From: an uncultured Lachnospiraceae bacterium
GTDB taxonomy: Bacteria; Bacillota; Clostridia; Lachnospirales; Lachnospiraceae
Length of the DNA: 42,475 nt
NCBI GenBank assembly: GCA_947169235.1
Contig: CAMVOY010000017.1
Location: 1-42,475, forward strand
Direction: 5' to 3'
Below the pieces are notes generated by a model, which did no database searches, was not told where the DNA came from, and saw nothing but the letters and a program-made list of their open reading frames with translations. This document shows, one piece after another, positions 33,811 through 42,360 of this stretch (position 1 is the stretch's first letter; every line of letters starts with the position of its first letter). Position numbers and translations under genes: made by a program.

Positions 33811-34881
33811 ATGTTTGAACATGTAGAGGATATTTCCTTACGATATGATGAGGTGTTAGCCGAGCTGTCATCGCCTGAGGTGATGAACGATGCCGATGTG
33901 TATAGAAAAAGAATGCAGGAGCAGGCCGAGCTGGAGCCGATCGTGATGAAGTATCGTGAGTATAAGGAAACCGCCCGGGGCATCGAGGATTCGAAAACGA
34001 TGCTTGAGGAGGAATCTGATGAGGAGCTCAGGGAGATGGCGAAGGAGGAGCTCTCCAAGCTGAAGGAACGTCTCGAGGTTATCGAAAAAGAGATGAAGAT
34101 ACTGCTTCTGCCAAAGGATCCCAATGACGATAAAAATGTCATCGTCGAGATCAGAGCGGGTGCGGGCGGTGATGAGGCGGCACTCTTTGCGGCTGATCTC
34201 TTCCGCATGTATGCCAAGTATGCAGAGCGTGAACACTGGAAAGTGGATACGATGAACTCCAATGAAAACGGTATCGGCGGGTTCAAGGAGATTGTGTTTA
34301 TGATAAATGGCAACGGTGCCTATTCAAAGCTCAAATACGAGAGTGGCGTGCATCGCGTGCAAAGGATCCCTGTGACCGAATCCGGCGGGAGGATCCACAC
34401 TTCGACTGCTACTGTGGCGATCATGCCTGAGGTCGAGGATGTCGAGGTGGAGATTGATATGAACGACTGTAAATTTGACGTGTTCCGTGCGTCAGGAAAC
34501 GGCGGACAGTGCGTCAATACGACGGATTCGGCGGTAAGACTTACACATATCCCGTCGGGTATAGTTGTTTCATGTCAGGATGAAAAATCTCAGCTTAAGA
34601 ATAAAGACAAGGCGCTGAAGGTCCTAAGAGCCCGTCTGTATGAGATGGAGCAGGAGAAGGCTCACTCTGAGGAGGCGGAAAAACGTCGTTCGCAGATAGG
34701 GACAGGTGATCGTTCAGAGAAGATCAGAACATATAATTTTCCACAGGGAAGGGTTACCGATCACAGGATTAAGCTCACTCTTCATCAGCTCGATTCTGTT
34801 ATAAACGGGGATCTTGACGAGGTCATAGACAGTCTGATCGCTGCAGATCAGAGCGCAAAACTTGCAAAGCTTGAGAATTGA
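33811..34881 (+). CDS. prfA: Peptide chain release factor 1
   Basis: 356 residues from ATG 33811; the longer in-frame start at 33769 is not supported. RF1 recognises UAA and UAG. It has [29 protein letters not shown] with the P-x-T anticodon-like tripeptide, and [19 protein letters not shown] with the GGQ that PrmC modifies. The residue after GGQ is Cys where most RF1 have His. An RF1-type tail ends the protein. The -35 of the next promoter overlaps the stop codon. Confidence 0.95.
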   Translation: MFEHVEDISLRYDEVLAELSSPEVMNDADVYRKRMQEQAELEPIVMKYREYKETARGIEDSKTMLEEESDEELREMAKEELSKLKERLEVIEKEMKILLLPKDPNDDKNVIVEIRAGAGGDEAALFAADLFRMYAKYAEREHWKVDTMNSNENGIGGFKEIVFMINGNGAYSKLKYESGVHRVQRIPVTESGGRIHTSTATVAIMPEVEDVEVEIDMNDCKFDVFRASGNGGQCVNTTDSAVRLTHIPSGIVVSCQDEKSQLKNKDKALKVLRARLYEMEQEKAHSEEAEKRRSQIGTGDRSEKIRTYNFPQGRVTDHRIKLTLHQLDSVINGDLDEVIDSLIAADQSAKLAKLEN

Positions 34882-34906
34882 CTTAATCTGAAAAAAGGTG
34901 TAAAAT
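34878..34906 (+). promoter_or_regulatory. Promoter of the 7TM-EAL gene
   Basis: TTGACT at 34878-34883, a 17-bp spacer and TAAAAT at 34901-34906. AAAGGAGGG precedes the start at 34944. Confidence 0.7.
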
Positions 34907-34943
34907 AATATTCTGACCATCGAGTCGAAAGGAGGGACGGCCC

Positions 34944-36848
34944 ATGAATATAGAGATACAGAGTTGTGGTCTGGTTCTTATGATCATTATTTTGGTCATG
35001 AATATCCTGTCAGGGAAAGGGCGTCTCGTCCTCTATACATCGAAGCTCTTTGTCACGGTCCTCACCGTGTCGATCGTAGCTATCTGCTTTGATATCACCT
35101 CGATGGTTGCACTTTATTATATCGATGATATTCCCGAATGGGTGACTGCACTTGCATGTAAGGCGTATATTATCTGCCTGACATATGAGGCGACGGCAGC
35201 GTTGATATATTCAATGTATGATTGCTTTGCTTATAAAACATACAGAAAGTTTGCATATATCTGTCTCGGGATAGATGCGGCGGTCTCTGTCGTCATAGCG
35301 TTTGTTCCCATTTATTTCAATGTCACCGATCCCTCACATGCCTTTACGGAGGGCCCTGCGGTCCTTATGACCTATGGTGCATGCCTGACGGTGCTTTTTA
35401 CCACATTACTCCTTTTGATCAGATACAGAAAAAGGATGAATGCACAGCGTCATTCAGCAGTGCTTCTGTGGATGCTCAGCTGGGTAGTGGCAGCCGGAAT
35501 ACAGTTTTTCAATAACAAAGTCCTGCTGGTCGGATTTGCGACAGCGCTCGGAATGACGATCCTTTTTTCCGTGCTCGAGAATCCGATCGCAGGTATAGAC
35601 CGAGTGACAGGTGTATTCAATCTGCCCATGCTTCATGACTATATGAGTCAGGAGTTCAAAAGAGGCAAAAGGTTTTCTCTGATAAGTATTTCCTTTTCTT
35701 CGCAGGCAGGTCTTATCGAGTCGGATCAGGAGTTAAGAGAGTCGCTTATCAGGTATTTCAAAGATATCGCTCATGAGTTGGTATTCCGAAATACCAGATC
35801 GGGTGTCGTACTCGCGTTCAAGTATGGAAAACAGGATATCCCCTCGATAGTGAGCAGGATAAAATCCGATTTTATGTCTGATTGGAAATACGGTCCCAGA
35901 GGCGAAAAAACACATCTTTTAACACCGACATTTTTGATCATGGAAGACAGTGATGTTCTCGGTTCCGCAAGCGCTATTTTTGAGTATTCCAATTATGCAT
36001 TTAATACCAGTCCGGATACCGCGGGAACAGTGATATCTCTGGATGAAAACAAGATCAACGAAGCTGATGAATTTGAGAAAACAAAAAAAGAAATTGTCTC
36101 CGCAATGAAAGAGGACAGAGTTGTTGTTTTCTATCAGCCGATATGGTCAATAGAAGAGAGCAGATTCGTGTCTGCAGAGGCACTTGTTCGTATCAGAAAG
36201 AAGGACGGAAATATCCTTCCGCCCGGAGTGTTTATCCCTGTTGCCGAGGCTACGGGACATATCCTTGAACTCGGTCAGATAGTATTTGAAAAAGTATGTG
36301 GATTTATCAAGAAAAATGATCCGAGAAAAATAGGTATCAAATATATAGAGGTAAATCTTTCCGTAAAACAGTGTGAGCAGAGAGAGCTTTCTGCGATGTA
36401 CAGAGGGATTATTAAGGGATATGATATTGATCCTTCATATATCAACCTTGAGATCACCGAATCATCATCAATAGATATCAGACAAAATGTTATTGATAAC
36501 ATGAATGATCTGATCAGATTCGGACTTAATTTCTCTTTGGATGATTTTGGAAAAGGTAATTCGAATCTTGACTACATCATCGATATGCCGGTGGCTATCG
36601 TTAAGTTTGACAGGCAGATGGTACAGGCATATTTTTCGTCAAATAACAAAGCTAAACATGTCATGAGTTCCATAGTAAAAATGGTCCATGATATGAACTT
36701 AAGAATAGTTGCAGAGGGAGTCGAGACCAGGGAAGAACTTGATGAATTAAAAGCTATGGAAGTGGAATATATCCAGGGATTCTATTTCTCAAAACCTATT
36801 CCCGAATCGGAGTTTCTGTCATTTGTGAAAGATAATAATCAAAAATAA
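34944..36848 (+). CDS. 7TM-type membrane protein with degenerate GGDEF and EAL domains
   Basis: 634 residues. About seven hydrophobic helices fill residues 8-215. A degenerate GGDEF-like domain (about 220-385; begins DRVTGVFNLPML) has no GGDEF loop. The EAL domain follows with E412-A-L-V-R, LEITES, LDDFGKGNSN, VKFDRQM, AEGVE and IQGFYFSKP. The catalytic set looks intact, so it should hydrolyse c-di-GMP in response to a membrane signal. It has its own promoter and is monocistronic or weakly linked to thrH. This is the second EAL protein in the window. Confidence 0.9.
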   Translation: MNIEIQSCGLVLMIIILVMNILSGKGRLVLYTSKLFVTVLTVSIVAICFDITSMVALYYIDDIPEWVTALACKAYIICLTYEATAALIYSMYDCFAYKTYRKFAYICLGIDAAVSVVIAFVPIYFNVTDPSHAFTEGPAVLMTYGACLTVLFTTLLLLIRYRKRMNAQRHSAVLLWMLSWVVAAGIQFFNNKVLLVGFATALGMTILFSVLENPIAGIDRVTGVFNLPMLHDYMSQEFKRGKRFSLISISFSSQAGLIESDQELRESLIRYFKDIAHELVFRNTRSGVVLAFKYGKQDIPSIVSRIKSDFMSDWKYGPRGEKTHLLTPTFLIMEDSDVLGSASAIFEYSNYAFNTSPDTAGTVISLDENKINEADEFEKTKKEIVSAMKEDRVVVFYQPIWSIEESRFVSAEALVRIRKKDGNILPPGVFIPVAEATGHILELGQIVFEKVCGFIKKNDPRKIGIKYIEVNLSVKQCEQRELSAMYRGIIKGYDIDPSYINLEITESSSIDIRQNVIDNMNDLIRFGLNFSLDDFGKGNSNLDYIIDMPVAIVKFDRQMVQAYFSSNNKAKHVMSSIVKMVHDMNLRIVAEGVETREELDELKAMEVEYIQGFYFSKPIPESEFLSFVKDNNQK

Positions 36849-36882
36849 TAAAATGAGTTGATACACTCGAATGGAGGAGAAA

Positions 36883-37482
36883 ATGACTATCACATGTTTG
36901 GATCTGGAGGGTGTACTTGTTCCCGAGATATGGATCGCATTTGCGGAGGAAACAAATCTTCCGGAATTGAAGAGGACTACGAGAGATGAGCCTGATTATG
37001 ACAAGCTGATGAAATATCGTATCGATATTCTTAAGAAAAACGGACTTGGGCTCAAGCAGATACAGGAAACTATCGCAAAGATAGATCCGCTCCCTGGAGC
37101 AAAGGAGTTTCTCGATAAGCTGAGAGCAGAGTGCCAGGTGATCATCTTATCTGATACCTTTACACAGTTTGCAGGCCCTCTGATGGCTAAGCTCGGATAT
37201 CCGACGATCTTCTGTAACACTCTTGAGGTGGCGGATGACGGAACCATCACGGGATACAGGATGAGAGTTGAGAAATCTAAATACGCTACGGTAAAGGCTC
37301 TGCAGTCAATCGGGTTCGATACGATCGCGAGCGGTGACAGCTTCAACGATCTCGGGATGATCGAAGCAAGTAAAGCAGGATTTTTGTTCCGCTCGACAGA
37401 GGCGATACAGAAGGAACATCCGGAGCTGCCGGCGTACGAGGAGTACGATGAGCTGCTCGCGGCAATACTGAAAGAGATATGA
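36883..37482 (+). CDS. thrH: ThrH, phosphoserine phosphatase / homoserine phosphotransferase
   Basis: 199 residues from ATG 36883 (GGAGG 5 nt away); the upstream ATG 36871 has no ribosome-binding site. It is a HAD-superfamily phosphatase whose motif I reads DLEGVLVPEIW, with the DxE form typical of ThrH, then SDTFTQFA (motif II), Lys in VEKSKYA and GDSFNDLGM (motif III/IV). ThrH moves phosphate from phosphoserine to homoserine or water. A strong terminator follows 13 bp later. Confidence 0.92.
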   Translation: MTITCLDLEGVLVPEIWIAFAEETNLPELKRTTRDEPDYDKLMKYRIDILKKNGLGLKQIQETIAKIDPLPGAKEFLDKLRAECQVIILSDTFTQFAGPLMAKLGYPTIFCNTLEVADDGTITGYRMRVEKSKYATVKALQSIGFDTIASGDSFNDLGMIEASKAGFLFRSTEAIQKEHPELPAYEEYDELLAAILKEI

Positions 37483-37483
37483 T

Positions 37484-37515
37484 AAAAAAAGCTCTGCGAA
37501 AGCAGAGCTTTTTTT
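37484..37515. terminator. Bidirectional intrinsic terminator
   Basis: AAAAAA, stem GCTCTGC (37491-37497), GAAA loop (a GNRA tetraloop), stem GCAGAGC, then TTTTTTT. It closes thrH and insulates the XRE-HipA locus. Confidence 0.92.
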
Positions 37516-37524
37516 GATGAACTC

Positions 37525-37556
37525 TTGACAAAAGTGCTTCAATGAAGTACTATATT
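37525..37556 (+). promoter_or_regulatory. Promoter with a near-palindromic operator for the XRE-HipA operon
   Basis: TTGACA at 37525-37530, a 17-bp spacer and a -10-like TACTAT at 37548-37553. Inside the spacer, AGTGCTTCA (37532-37540) and TGAAGTACT (37542-37550) form an inverted repeat with one mismatch. Such a site between -35 and -10 fits autorepression by the XRE protein (inference). Confidence 0.65.
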
Positions 37557-37574
37557 CACAAAGGGGAGAATGCT

Positions 37575-38030
37575 ATGGATTTTTTAGAGATGCGAAAACA
37601 AACAGGATTGACTCAGCGTAGGTTCTCAGAGTTTTTAGGTATCCCATTGTCTACCTACAGAAACTGGGAACAGGGACTCAGAACTCCACCTGATCACGAG
37701 AAAAACCTGATTGAGAGGTTTTTATGTGATAAATACCTGATCGGGCATACTGAGAATCTGTATGGATTTCTCAGGGACAGTCATCCGATATGCAAGGAGT
37801 TTCGAGTTCCGCTTCGTTGGGTTGATCACGACGGAGAGATTGGGGTTTCGTACGTATACATGGAAAAAGTCTATTTTTCAAGAGTTGGAGGTGTAGGTGA
37901 TTTCCCTTCACGTCTTTCGATGTATGAGAGAGGTGCGTGTCATGTTGCCGAGATGACTATCCGTATGGATATTCTTTTTGAAGAAGGAAGGAAAAGGAAT
38001 GGATACAACACTGTATTATCTGAAGCATAA
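37575..38030 (+). CDS. XRE-family HTH regulator with extra C-terminal domain
   Basis: 151 residues from ATG 37575, preceded by AGGGGAG. Residues 3-46 form a Cro/C1-type helix-turn-helix (MRKQTGLTQRRFSEFLGIPLSTYRNWEQG). About 95 residues of unrecognised sequence follow (FRVPLRWVDHDGEIGVSYVYMEKVYFSRVGG...). The gene overlaps the HipA-like kinase start by 32 bp, so the proteins are made in fixed ratio. This is the order of hipBA-type toxin-antitoxin operons. The C-terminal part could be a second regulatory or HipS-like domain; that is unproven. Confidence 0.78.
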   Translation: MDFLEMRKQTGLTQRRFSEFLGIPLSTYRNWEQGLRTPPDHEKNLIERFLCDKYLIGHTENLYGFLRDSHPICKEFRVPLRWVDHDGEIGVSYVYMEKVYFSRVGGVGDFPSRLSMYERGACHVAEMTIRMDILFEEGRKRNGYNTVLSEA

Positions 38031-39222
38031 AGACATTTCTGTTGCGCAACTGTATGTGGATGATGGATTTGCGGTAACCGGTATGGATGTGCTTGATAGT
38101 GCACATATGCCGTTTATGGGAAATACTTCTATAGAGGCCATACGTCATTGGTTGGAGATACGGGCTGTTCCATCGTCCAGAGAAGATGTTGGTAGCATGC
38201 TTAAGGATGCGGGATGTGAGAGTACTAAAGAGCTCCTTTTTGTAAATCGGGGACTTAGCTTATCGGATTGCTATTGGCTCGAAAAAGCAGATGAGGACAT
38301 GCCGTGGTCTGAGGTGAACCTTTATAATGCTTCATATGATGCGCATTTTTTTGATCAAACGGATGTCATTTTCAGCGGAAATGCGACACTTGGAGGAAAC
38401 ATCCCGAAGGAATGGAAAAAGGATGAAAACGGAAAGTGGATGATATACAAGTACAGTGAAGAAAAGAATATAACGCAAGCAATCAATGAGGGTTTTGCCA
38501 GCCGAATATCTAAAGCTCAGGGTGTTAAGAAAAGAGGAATAGAATATGTAGATTATAGCATACCTGATGAGGGAGCATCCTTCTGTATATGTGAGGCGTT
38601 TACAAATGAGCATCTCGAATTGGTGTCAGCATATGAGTGTATCGGACTCATGAAAAAACAAAATGATATCTCTTATGTTGAGGCGTTTAAGACTATATGT
38701 GTGAAAAATGGGCTTAAAAAGACACTTTTGGATGATTTCATGGATTATCTGTTTATGCTTGATTTTTCCATACTGAATACTGACAGGCATCTGAACAATA
38801 TCGGTATCCTTCGAGATCCGGATACACTGCAGTTTGTTTCTGTTGCACCTGTTTTTGATAACGGAAACAGTATGTCTTATCAAACAAGTATACACCATGA
38901 TAGAGTATCATCTCTGGAACAAAAGGTTACCGGGTTCTATGATCGTGCAGATAAGTATCTTTTGAAGGTTAATAACACATCGGTATTTGATCCCGGATGT
39001 CTTCCGAGTATGGACCAGGTATTTGAAATATACAAGTATTATGGGGTGAATGATGTGAGATCGGAGCTGATCGCTCATAATTTCGAAGTGCGCAGAAAAA
39101 TGATAGAGGAGTTCTGTGGCGGACAGAGGATTTCTCTGTACAATGAAAAGAAAAAGCAACAGGAGCAGAAAAAGAGTACCAAAGGAAGGGCTCCAAAGGA
39201 AATCAGGGATTGGGTAGACTGA
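37999..39222 (+). CDS. HipA-like Ser/Thr kinase
   Basis: 407 residues from ATG 37999, with AAGGAAGGAAAAGG just upstream. The catalytic core is recognisable: TLGGNIPKEW near residue 132 as a Gly-rich loop, NTDRHLNNIGIL with Asp262 and Asn267 (HipA-type D-R-H-x-x-N), and PVFDNGNSM with the metal-binding Asp287. The Asp-to-Asp spacing of 25 is close to E. coli HipA (23). It ends in a Lys/Gln-rich tail. HipA kinases phosphorylate tRNA synthetases and slow growth. It may instead belong to the wider HipA-like group not tied to persistence. The sigma-factor gene begins 16 bp later. Confidence 0.78.
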   Translation: MDTTLYYLKHKDISVAQLYVDDGFAVTGMDVLDSAHMPFMGNTSIEAIRHWLEIRAVPSSREDVGSMLKDAGCESTKELLFVNRGLSLSDCYWLEKADEDMPWSEVNLYNASYDAHFFDQTDVIFSGNATLGGNIPKEWKKDENGKWMIYKYSEEKNITQAINEGFASRISKAQGVKKRGIEYVDYSIPDEGASFCICEAFTNEHLELVSAYECIGLMKKQNDISYVEAFKTICVKNGLKKTLLDDFMDYLFMLDFSILNTDRHLNNIGILRDPDTLQFVSVAPVFDNGNSMSYQTSIHHDRVSSLEQKVTGFYDRADKYLLKVNNTSVFDPGCLPSMDQVFEIYKYYGVNDVRSELIAHNFEVRRKMIEEFCGGQRISLYNEKKKQQEQKKSTKGRAPKEIRDWVD

Positions 39223-39238
39223 TGATAGGAAAACAGTG

Positions 39239-40786
39239 ATGCAGAACAAATACGAAAGCCTGACAGCAGCCGTGGTGGCTGCTCAAAATGGTGACAAGGA
39301 TGCTTTTGGATACATCTATGAGCAAACCTGTCGGGAAAAGAGATATATTGCAATAAAGTATGTGAGAAACGATGCAGACGCTGAGGATGTGGTGGCGGAC
39401 GCATATGTGAAAGCGTGGGAGAGAATCGGCTCTCTTGAGGATCCCAATAAGGTAAGCGCGTGGCTCGGACAGATCGTAGCCAGGATTGCTCTTGACCTGC
39501 TGAAGAAAAAGAAGCCGAAGCTTTTTTCTGATGTTGAAAAAGACGTCGAAAGCATGACATCTCTGGAGAGGGAAAGCATCGGAAGTGAGGATCAGCCGGA
39601 GAAGCTTTACACTGTAAAAGAGCGCGAGGACATAATACGCGAGATGATCGATTCACTCTCTGATGAGCAACGAATCTGTGTGCTTATGTATTATTATGAT
39701 GAGATGAGTGTATCTCAGATTGCCGAGATACTCAATTGTCCTGAAGGGACGGTCATGTCCAGACTTAATTATGCCAGAAAGGCTTTGAGAGTAAAGGCAG
39801 AAGCGCTTCAAAAGAAAGGTTACAACTTTTACAGCATCGCACCACTTCCGCTCTTCATCAGGCTTCTCGCTATCGATGCCGCGGAGAGCGATGTTTCGGG
39901 AGTTGTCGGTGCAGTTCTGGCAGGAGGCGTGGCTGGGACTGCAAGTGGTGCTGCGGGAACTACGGGTTTTCTGGGAACCATGGCAGGAAAGGTTACTATG
40001 GGAGCGGCAGGAATTGCCGTAGTTGCAGGGCTTACCTTAGGTGGAGTGTTTATTTCGGATCGCATCGGAGTATCTGATGAAGCTGCATCGGTAGTAAATA
40101 CACTGAACGAGGATACTCCGGCTGATACAGCAACCGGTGATGACGTGGGGTCAGACGTCGGTGATCAGACAGGAACTAATACAGAAACGGTCATGGTAAA
40201 TGATGATGAAATCCCGGATCTTGTCGATGGCGGATTAAAGAAAAATGAACTGGAAGCCATGCTTGCATGCTTGCCTGAAAACATGGATGACAGAACATTG
40301 ACAAAAAGAGAAATTACTGAGGTTATCATCAACGGGACATTTTTTTATGAAGACAAGACAATACCGGGTTCGGGTCAGCGACGGATGAAGATCGAGGACG
40401 CAAACAGACTCCTCAGCGCCATCACCGATTACAGGTTTACCGATAAGGCTAGTTCGACTCCGATGGTTCGCGTACTGGGAGATGAGCTTGTCATCGGAGA
40501 TGTCTCCGGAGAACCTTCCGAATATGCGATGGGGTGGGGAGATCGCGGATATCACTGGAAAAATGTAACGATAGAAGATATCGTAAAAAATGGCCCGGAT
40601 CTCGTAGTGACATATGAAAGAACCGGTGTTGTCTTAAAAAGAATGACCGAACCGGACAGTCAGTGGTGGGAAACAAGTAAAGATACTTACAAACAAAGGC
40701 TCAAAGCGACTATGCAGCTGACTGATGACGGCAAATACAGAGTGAAAAAGGTTAAAGCGATTTCGCCTATCGAAATAAAGGATTGA
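39239..40786 (+). CDS. ECF sigma factor fused to TM segment and extracytoplasmic domain
   Basis: 515 residues. The first ~190 are an ECF sigma factor: region 2 with DAEDVVADAYVKAWERIGSL and region 4 with MSVSQIAEILNCPEGTVMSRLNYARKAL. Then a Gly/Ala-rich stretch and one hydrophobic helix (about 252-274), a Thr/Asp-rich linker, and about 200 residues of extracytoplasmic domain. The sigma part is strongly similar to the separate gene at 41473. In the fused protein the sigma domain is tethered to the membrane, so proteolysis or a sensing event may be needed to free it (inference). The start follows AGGAAAACA. GTG 39236 is an alternative. Confidence 0.85.
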   Translation: MQNKYESLTAAVVAAQNGDKDAFGYIYEQTCREKRYIAIKYVRNDADAEDVVADAYVKAWERIGSLEDPNKVSAWLGQIVARIALDLLKKKKPKLFSDVEKDVESMTSLERESIGSEDQPEKLYTVKEREDIIREMIDSLSDEQRICVLMYYYDEMSVSQIAEILNCPEGTVMSRLNYARKALRVKAEALQKKGYNFYSIAPLPLFIRLLAIDAAESDVSGVVGAVLAGGVAGTASGAAGTTGFLGTMAGKVTMGAAGIAVVAGLTLGGVFISDRIGVSDEAASVVNTLNEDTPADTATGDDVGSDVGDQTGTNTETVMVNDDEIPDLVDGGLKKNELEAMLACLPENMDDRTLTKREITEVIINGTFFYEDKTIPGSGQRRMKIEDANRLLSAITDYRFTDKASSTPMVRVLGDELVIGDVSGEPSEYAMGWGDRGYHWKNVTIEDIVKNGPDLVVTYERTGVVLKRMTEPDSQWWETSKDTYKQRLKATMQLTDDGKYRVKKVKAISPIEIKD

Positions 40787-40791
40787 TTTCA

Positions 40792-41463
40792 ATGAGAGTA
40801 AAAATGAAACATAATGGATTAAGGCATGAACTTTGGCGCCGTACCACGACACTCGTCCGATTGATCTGTTTGCTTTCGCTTGTATTGGTTGGATGCGGAA
40901 GAGATTTGACGGCAATTGATAAGTCGAAAAAGGATGCATCATACTCGACATCAGGTTCGGCCGTGTCTGCCGGAGCAGTTTCCGGAGGATCTGCTGAAGC
41001 GGTTTCAGAAGCTGCAGTATCAGGTTCGGGGGCCGATATTCCACCTTCTGTTGATGAGCAGATCGATATCCTGATAGACAGGATAAACCTGTGGTGTGAC
41101 GAGTGCGAGTTTGACGAACCTGCTGAAAATGATGAGTTCTCTCAGATGGAGGGACTCAACGACGGAAAGTACTGTGTGACCGACATGGATGATGACGGTT
41201 GGCTGGAGATCGTCCAGTGGATCGATTCGGAAAATCTGTTTTGTCAGGAACTTACGTATTTATCAGACGGTTTTACCTTGGAATACATAGATATGACAGG
41301 TGATGATGAAATCACAAAAAAATGGGTTGACACCTATCAAAAAGATGTCTTTTTTGAGGACGGTGAAGAGGTTGCAAACGTTCGGATCCGCATGCGCCCT
41401 GACCGGGATTGGTTAAAGAAACGGATGCGGATGAGCTATGATGAGCGCAGAAGCCTTGATTAA
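40792..41463 (+). CDS. Putative lipoprotein
   Basis: 223 residues from ATG 40792 with AAAGGA about 9 nt upstream. A basic N-terminus and hydrophobic stretch lead to the lipobox LVGCG (Cys about residue 35), so it should be lipid-anchored outside the membrane. A Ser/Ala/Gly-rich spacer of about 50 residues follows, then a domain with VTDMDDDGWLEIVQW, an Asp-rich calcium-binding type loop. It begins just 5 bp after the sigma fusion and probably shares its message. It may be a ligand or substrate partner of the sigma fusion (inference). Confidence 0.75.
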   Translation: MRVKMKHNGLRHELWRRTTTLVRLICLLSLVLVGCGRDLTAIDKSKKDASYSTSGSAVSAGAVSGGSAEAVSEAAVSGSGADIPPSVDEQIDILIDRINLWCDECEFDEPAENDEFSQMEGLNDGKYCVTDMDDDGWLEIVQWIDSENLFCQELTYLSDGFTLEYIDMTGDDEITKKWVDTYQKDVFFEDGEEVANVRIRMRPDRDWLKKRMRMSYDERRSLD

Positions 41464-41472
41464 TACGGATAC

Positions 41473-42075
41473 TCATATGTTATAGCGGATGTTGTAGCCT
41501 TTTTGCTGCAGTTCATCCGCTTTCTTTTTCAGGTTTTTTCTGGCGTAGTTTAATCTGGACATCACAGTCCCTTCAGGACACTCAAGCATCTCTGCAATCT
41601 GAGTGACAGCCATCTCCTCATAATAGTACATGAGGACACATATTCGCTGCTCGTCTGACAAAGAATCTATCATCTGCTGGATGAGTTGCTGTCGTTCCTT
41701 CGATGTATACGATTTTTCAGGATGTTCATCGATACTCGGGTTTTCCACGTCCAGTACAGACTGCGCTTCAGCGTCGTCCTCAATGGATGAGAAAAGCTTC
41801 GGCTTTTTCTTTTTCAATACGTCAAGAGCGGTCCGGGCTACAATCTGTCCCAGCCAGGATCCTATCTTTTCCGCGTCAGTGAGAGTGTCTATCTTCTCCC
41901 ATGCCTTAATATATGCCTCCGAGATTACGTCATCAGCGTCTACGGTATTTTTCATATATTTTAGAGCAATATAATATTTTTCCCCGTATGTTTGTTCATA
42001 AATATATGCAAATCCGTCGCTGTCACCTTTCTTTGCTGCGATGACGGCATCCGTCATATTGTCAAAGTATTTCAA
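41473..42075 (-). CDS. ECF sigma factor, paralogue of the fused sigma
   Basis: 200 residues from a TTG start with AAAGAGG about 8 nt upstream. It has region 2 (DADDVISEAYIKAWEKIDTL) and region 4 (MAVTQIAEMLECPEGTVMSRLNYARKNL). By eye about two thirds of residues match the sigma part of the gene at 39239, including IDSLSDEQRICVLMYYY word for word. It stops at the point where the other protein continues into its membrane part (GYNIRYNI then TGA). The gene points toward, and its 3' end lies 9 bp from, the lipoprotein gene. It overlaps the small gene upstream by 14 bp. Confidence 0.9.
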   Translation of the reverse strand: MKYFDNMTDAVIAAKKGDSDGFAYIYEQTYGEKYYIALKYMKNTVDADDVISEAYIKAWEKIDTLTDAEKIGSWLGQIVARTALDVLKKKKPKLFSSIEDDAEAQSVLDVENPSIDEHPEKSYTSKERQQLIQQMIDSLSDEQRICVLMYYYEEMAVTQIAEMLECPEGTVMSRLNYARKNLKKKADELQQKGYNIRYNI

Positions 42076-42250
42076 GGTGCACCTCTTTCTGCGAATGGTT
42101 CATTTTAACGCAGGTTTTTGAAAATTCGCTGGCATCCTGCTTCATGAGGTTTACCAGAAAGAGTGCCACCTTATCGTCTTCCATACCTGATTCTTTGGAT
42201 ACAGTTTTTTCGGAATCGTCTGCTAATCCCGGTTTTTTTAAAGTATCCAT
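42062..42250 (-). CDS. Small acidic protein overlapping the sigma start
   Basis: 62 residues, MDTLKKPGLADD... with a middle that could form an amphipathic helix (DDKVALFLVNLMKQ). AAAAGGCGG lies 7-8 nt before the ATG at 42250. Its last codons overlap the TTG start of the sigma gene by 14 bp, so translation of the two is coupled. I recognise no family. It could be a small regulator or anti-sigma of the following gene, or a leader that sets its expression. Confidence rests on spacing and overlap. Confidence 0.55.
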   Translation of the reverse strand: MDTLKKPGLADDSEKTVSKESGMEDDKVALFLVNLMKQDASEFSKTCVKMNHSQKEVHLEIL

Positions 42251-42319
42251 GCGTTCACCGCCTTTTCTTGTGTGCCCAATGGGTAGTTTTGATGTCTATA
42301 TCAGTAAGACGACGAAAAA

Positions 42320-42360
42320 AGGATTCGCATTTTATAAAATGAAATGTGAATGTGAATCGT
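42320..42360. other. Inverted repeat with perfect 14-bp core upstream of the sigma operon
   Basis: CATTTTATAAAATG at 42328-42341 is a perfect palindrome, flanked by GATTCG on the left and GAATC on the right. It lies about 80 bp upstream of the 62-residue gene and could be an operator, or its TATAAA a -10 on the - strand. The remaining bases to 42475 are A+T-rich and hold no gene I can support. Confidence 0.4.
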
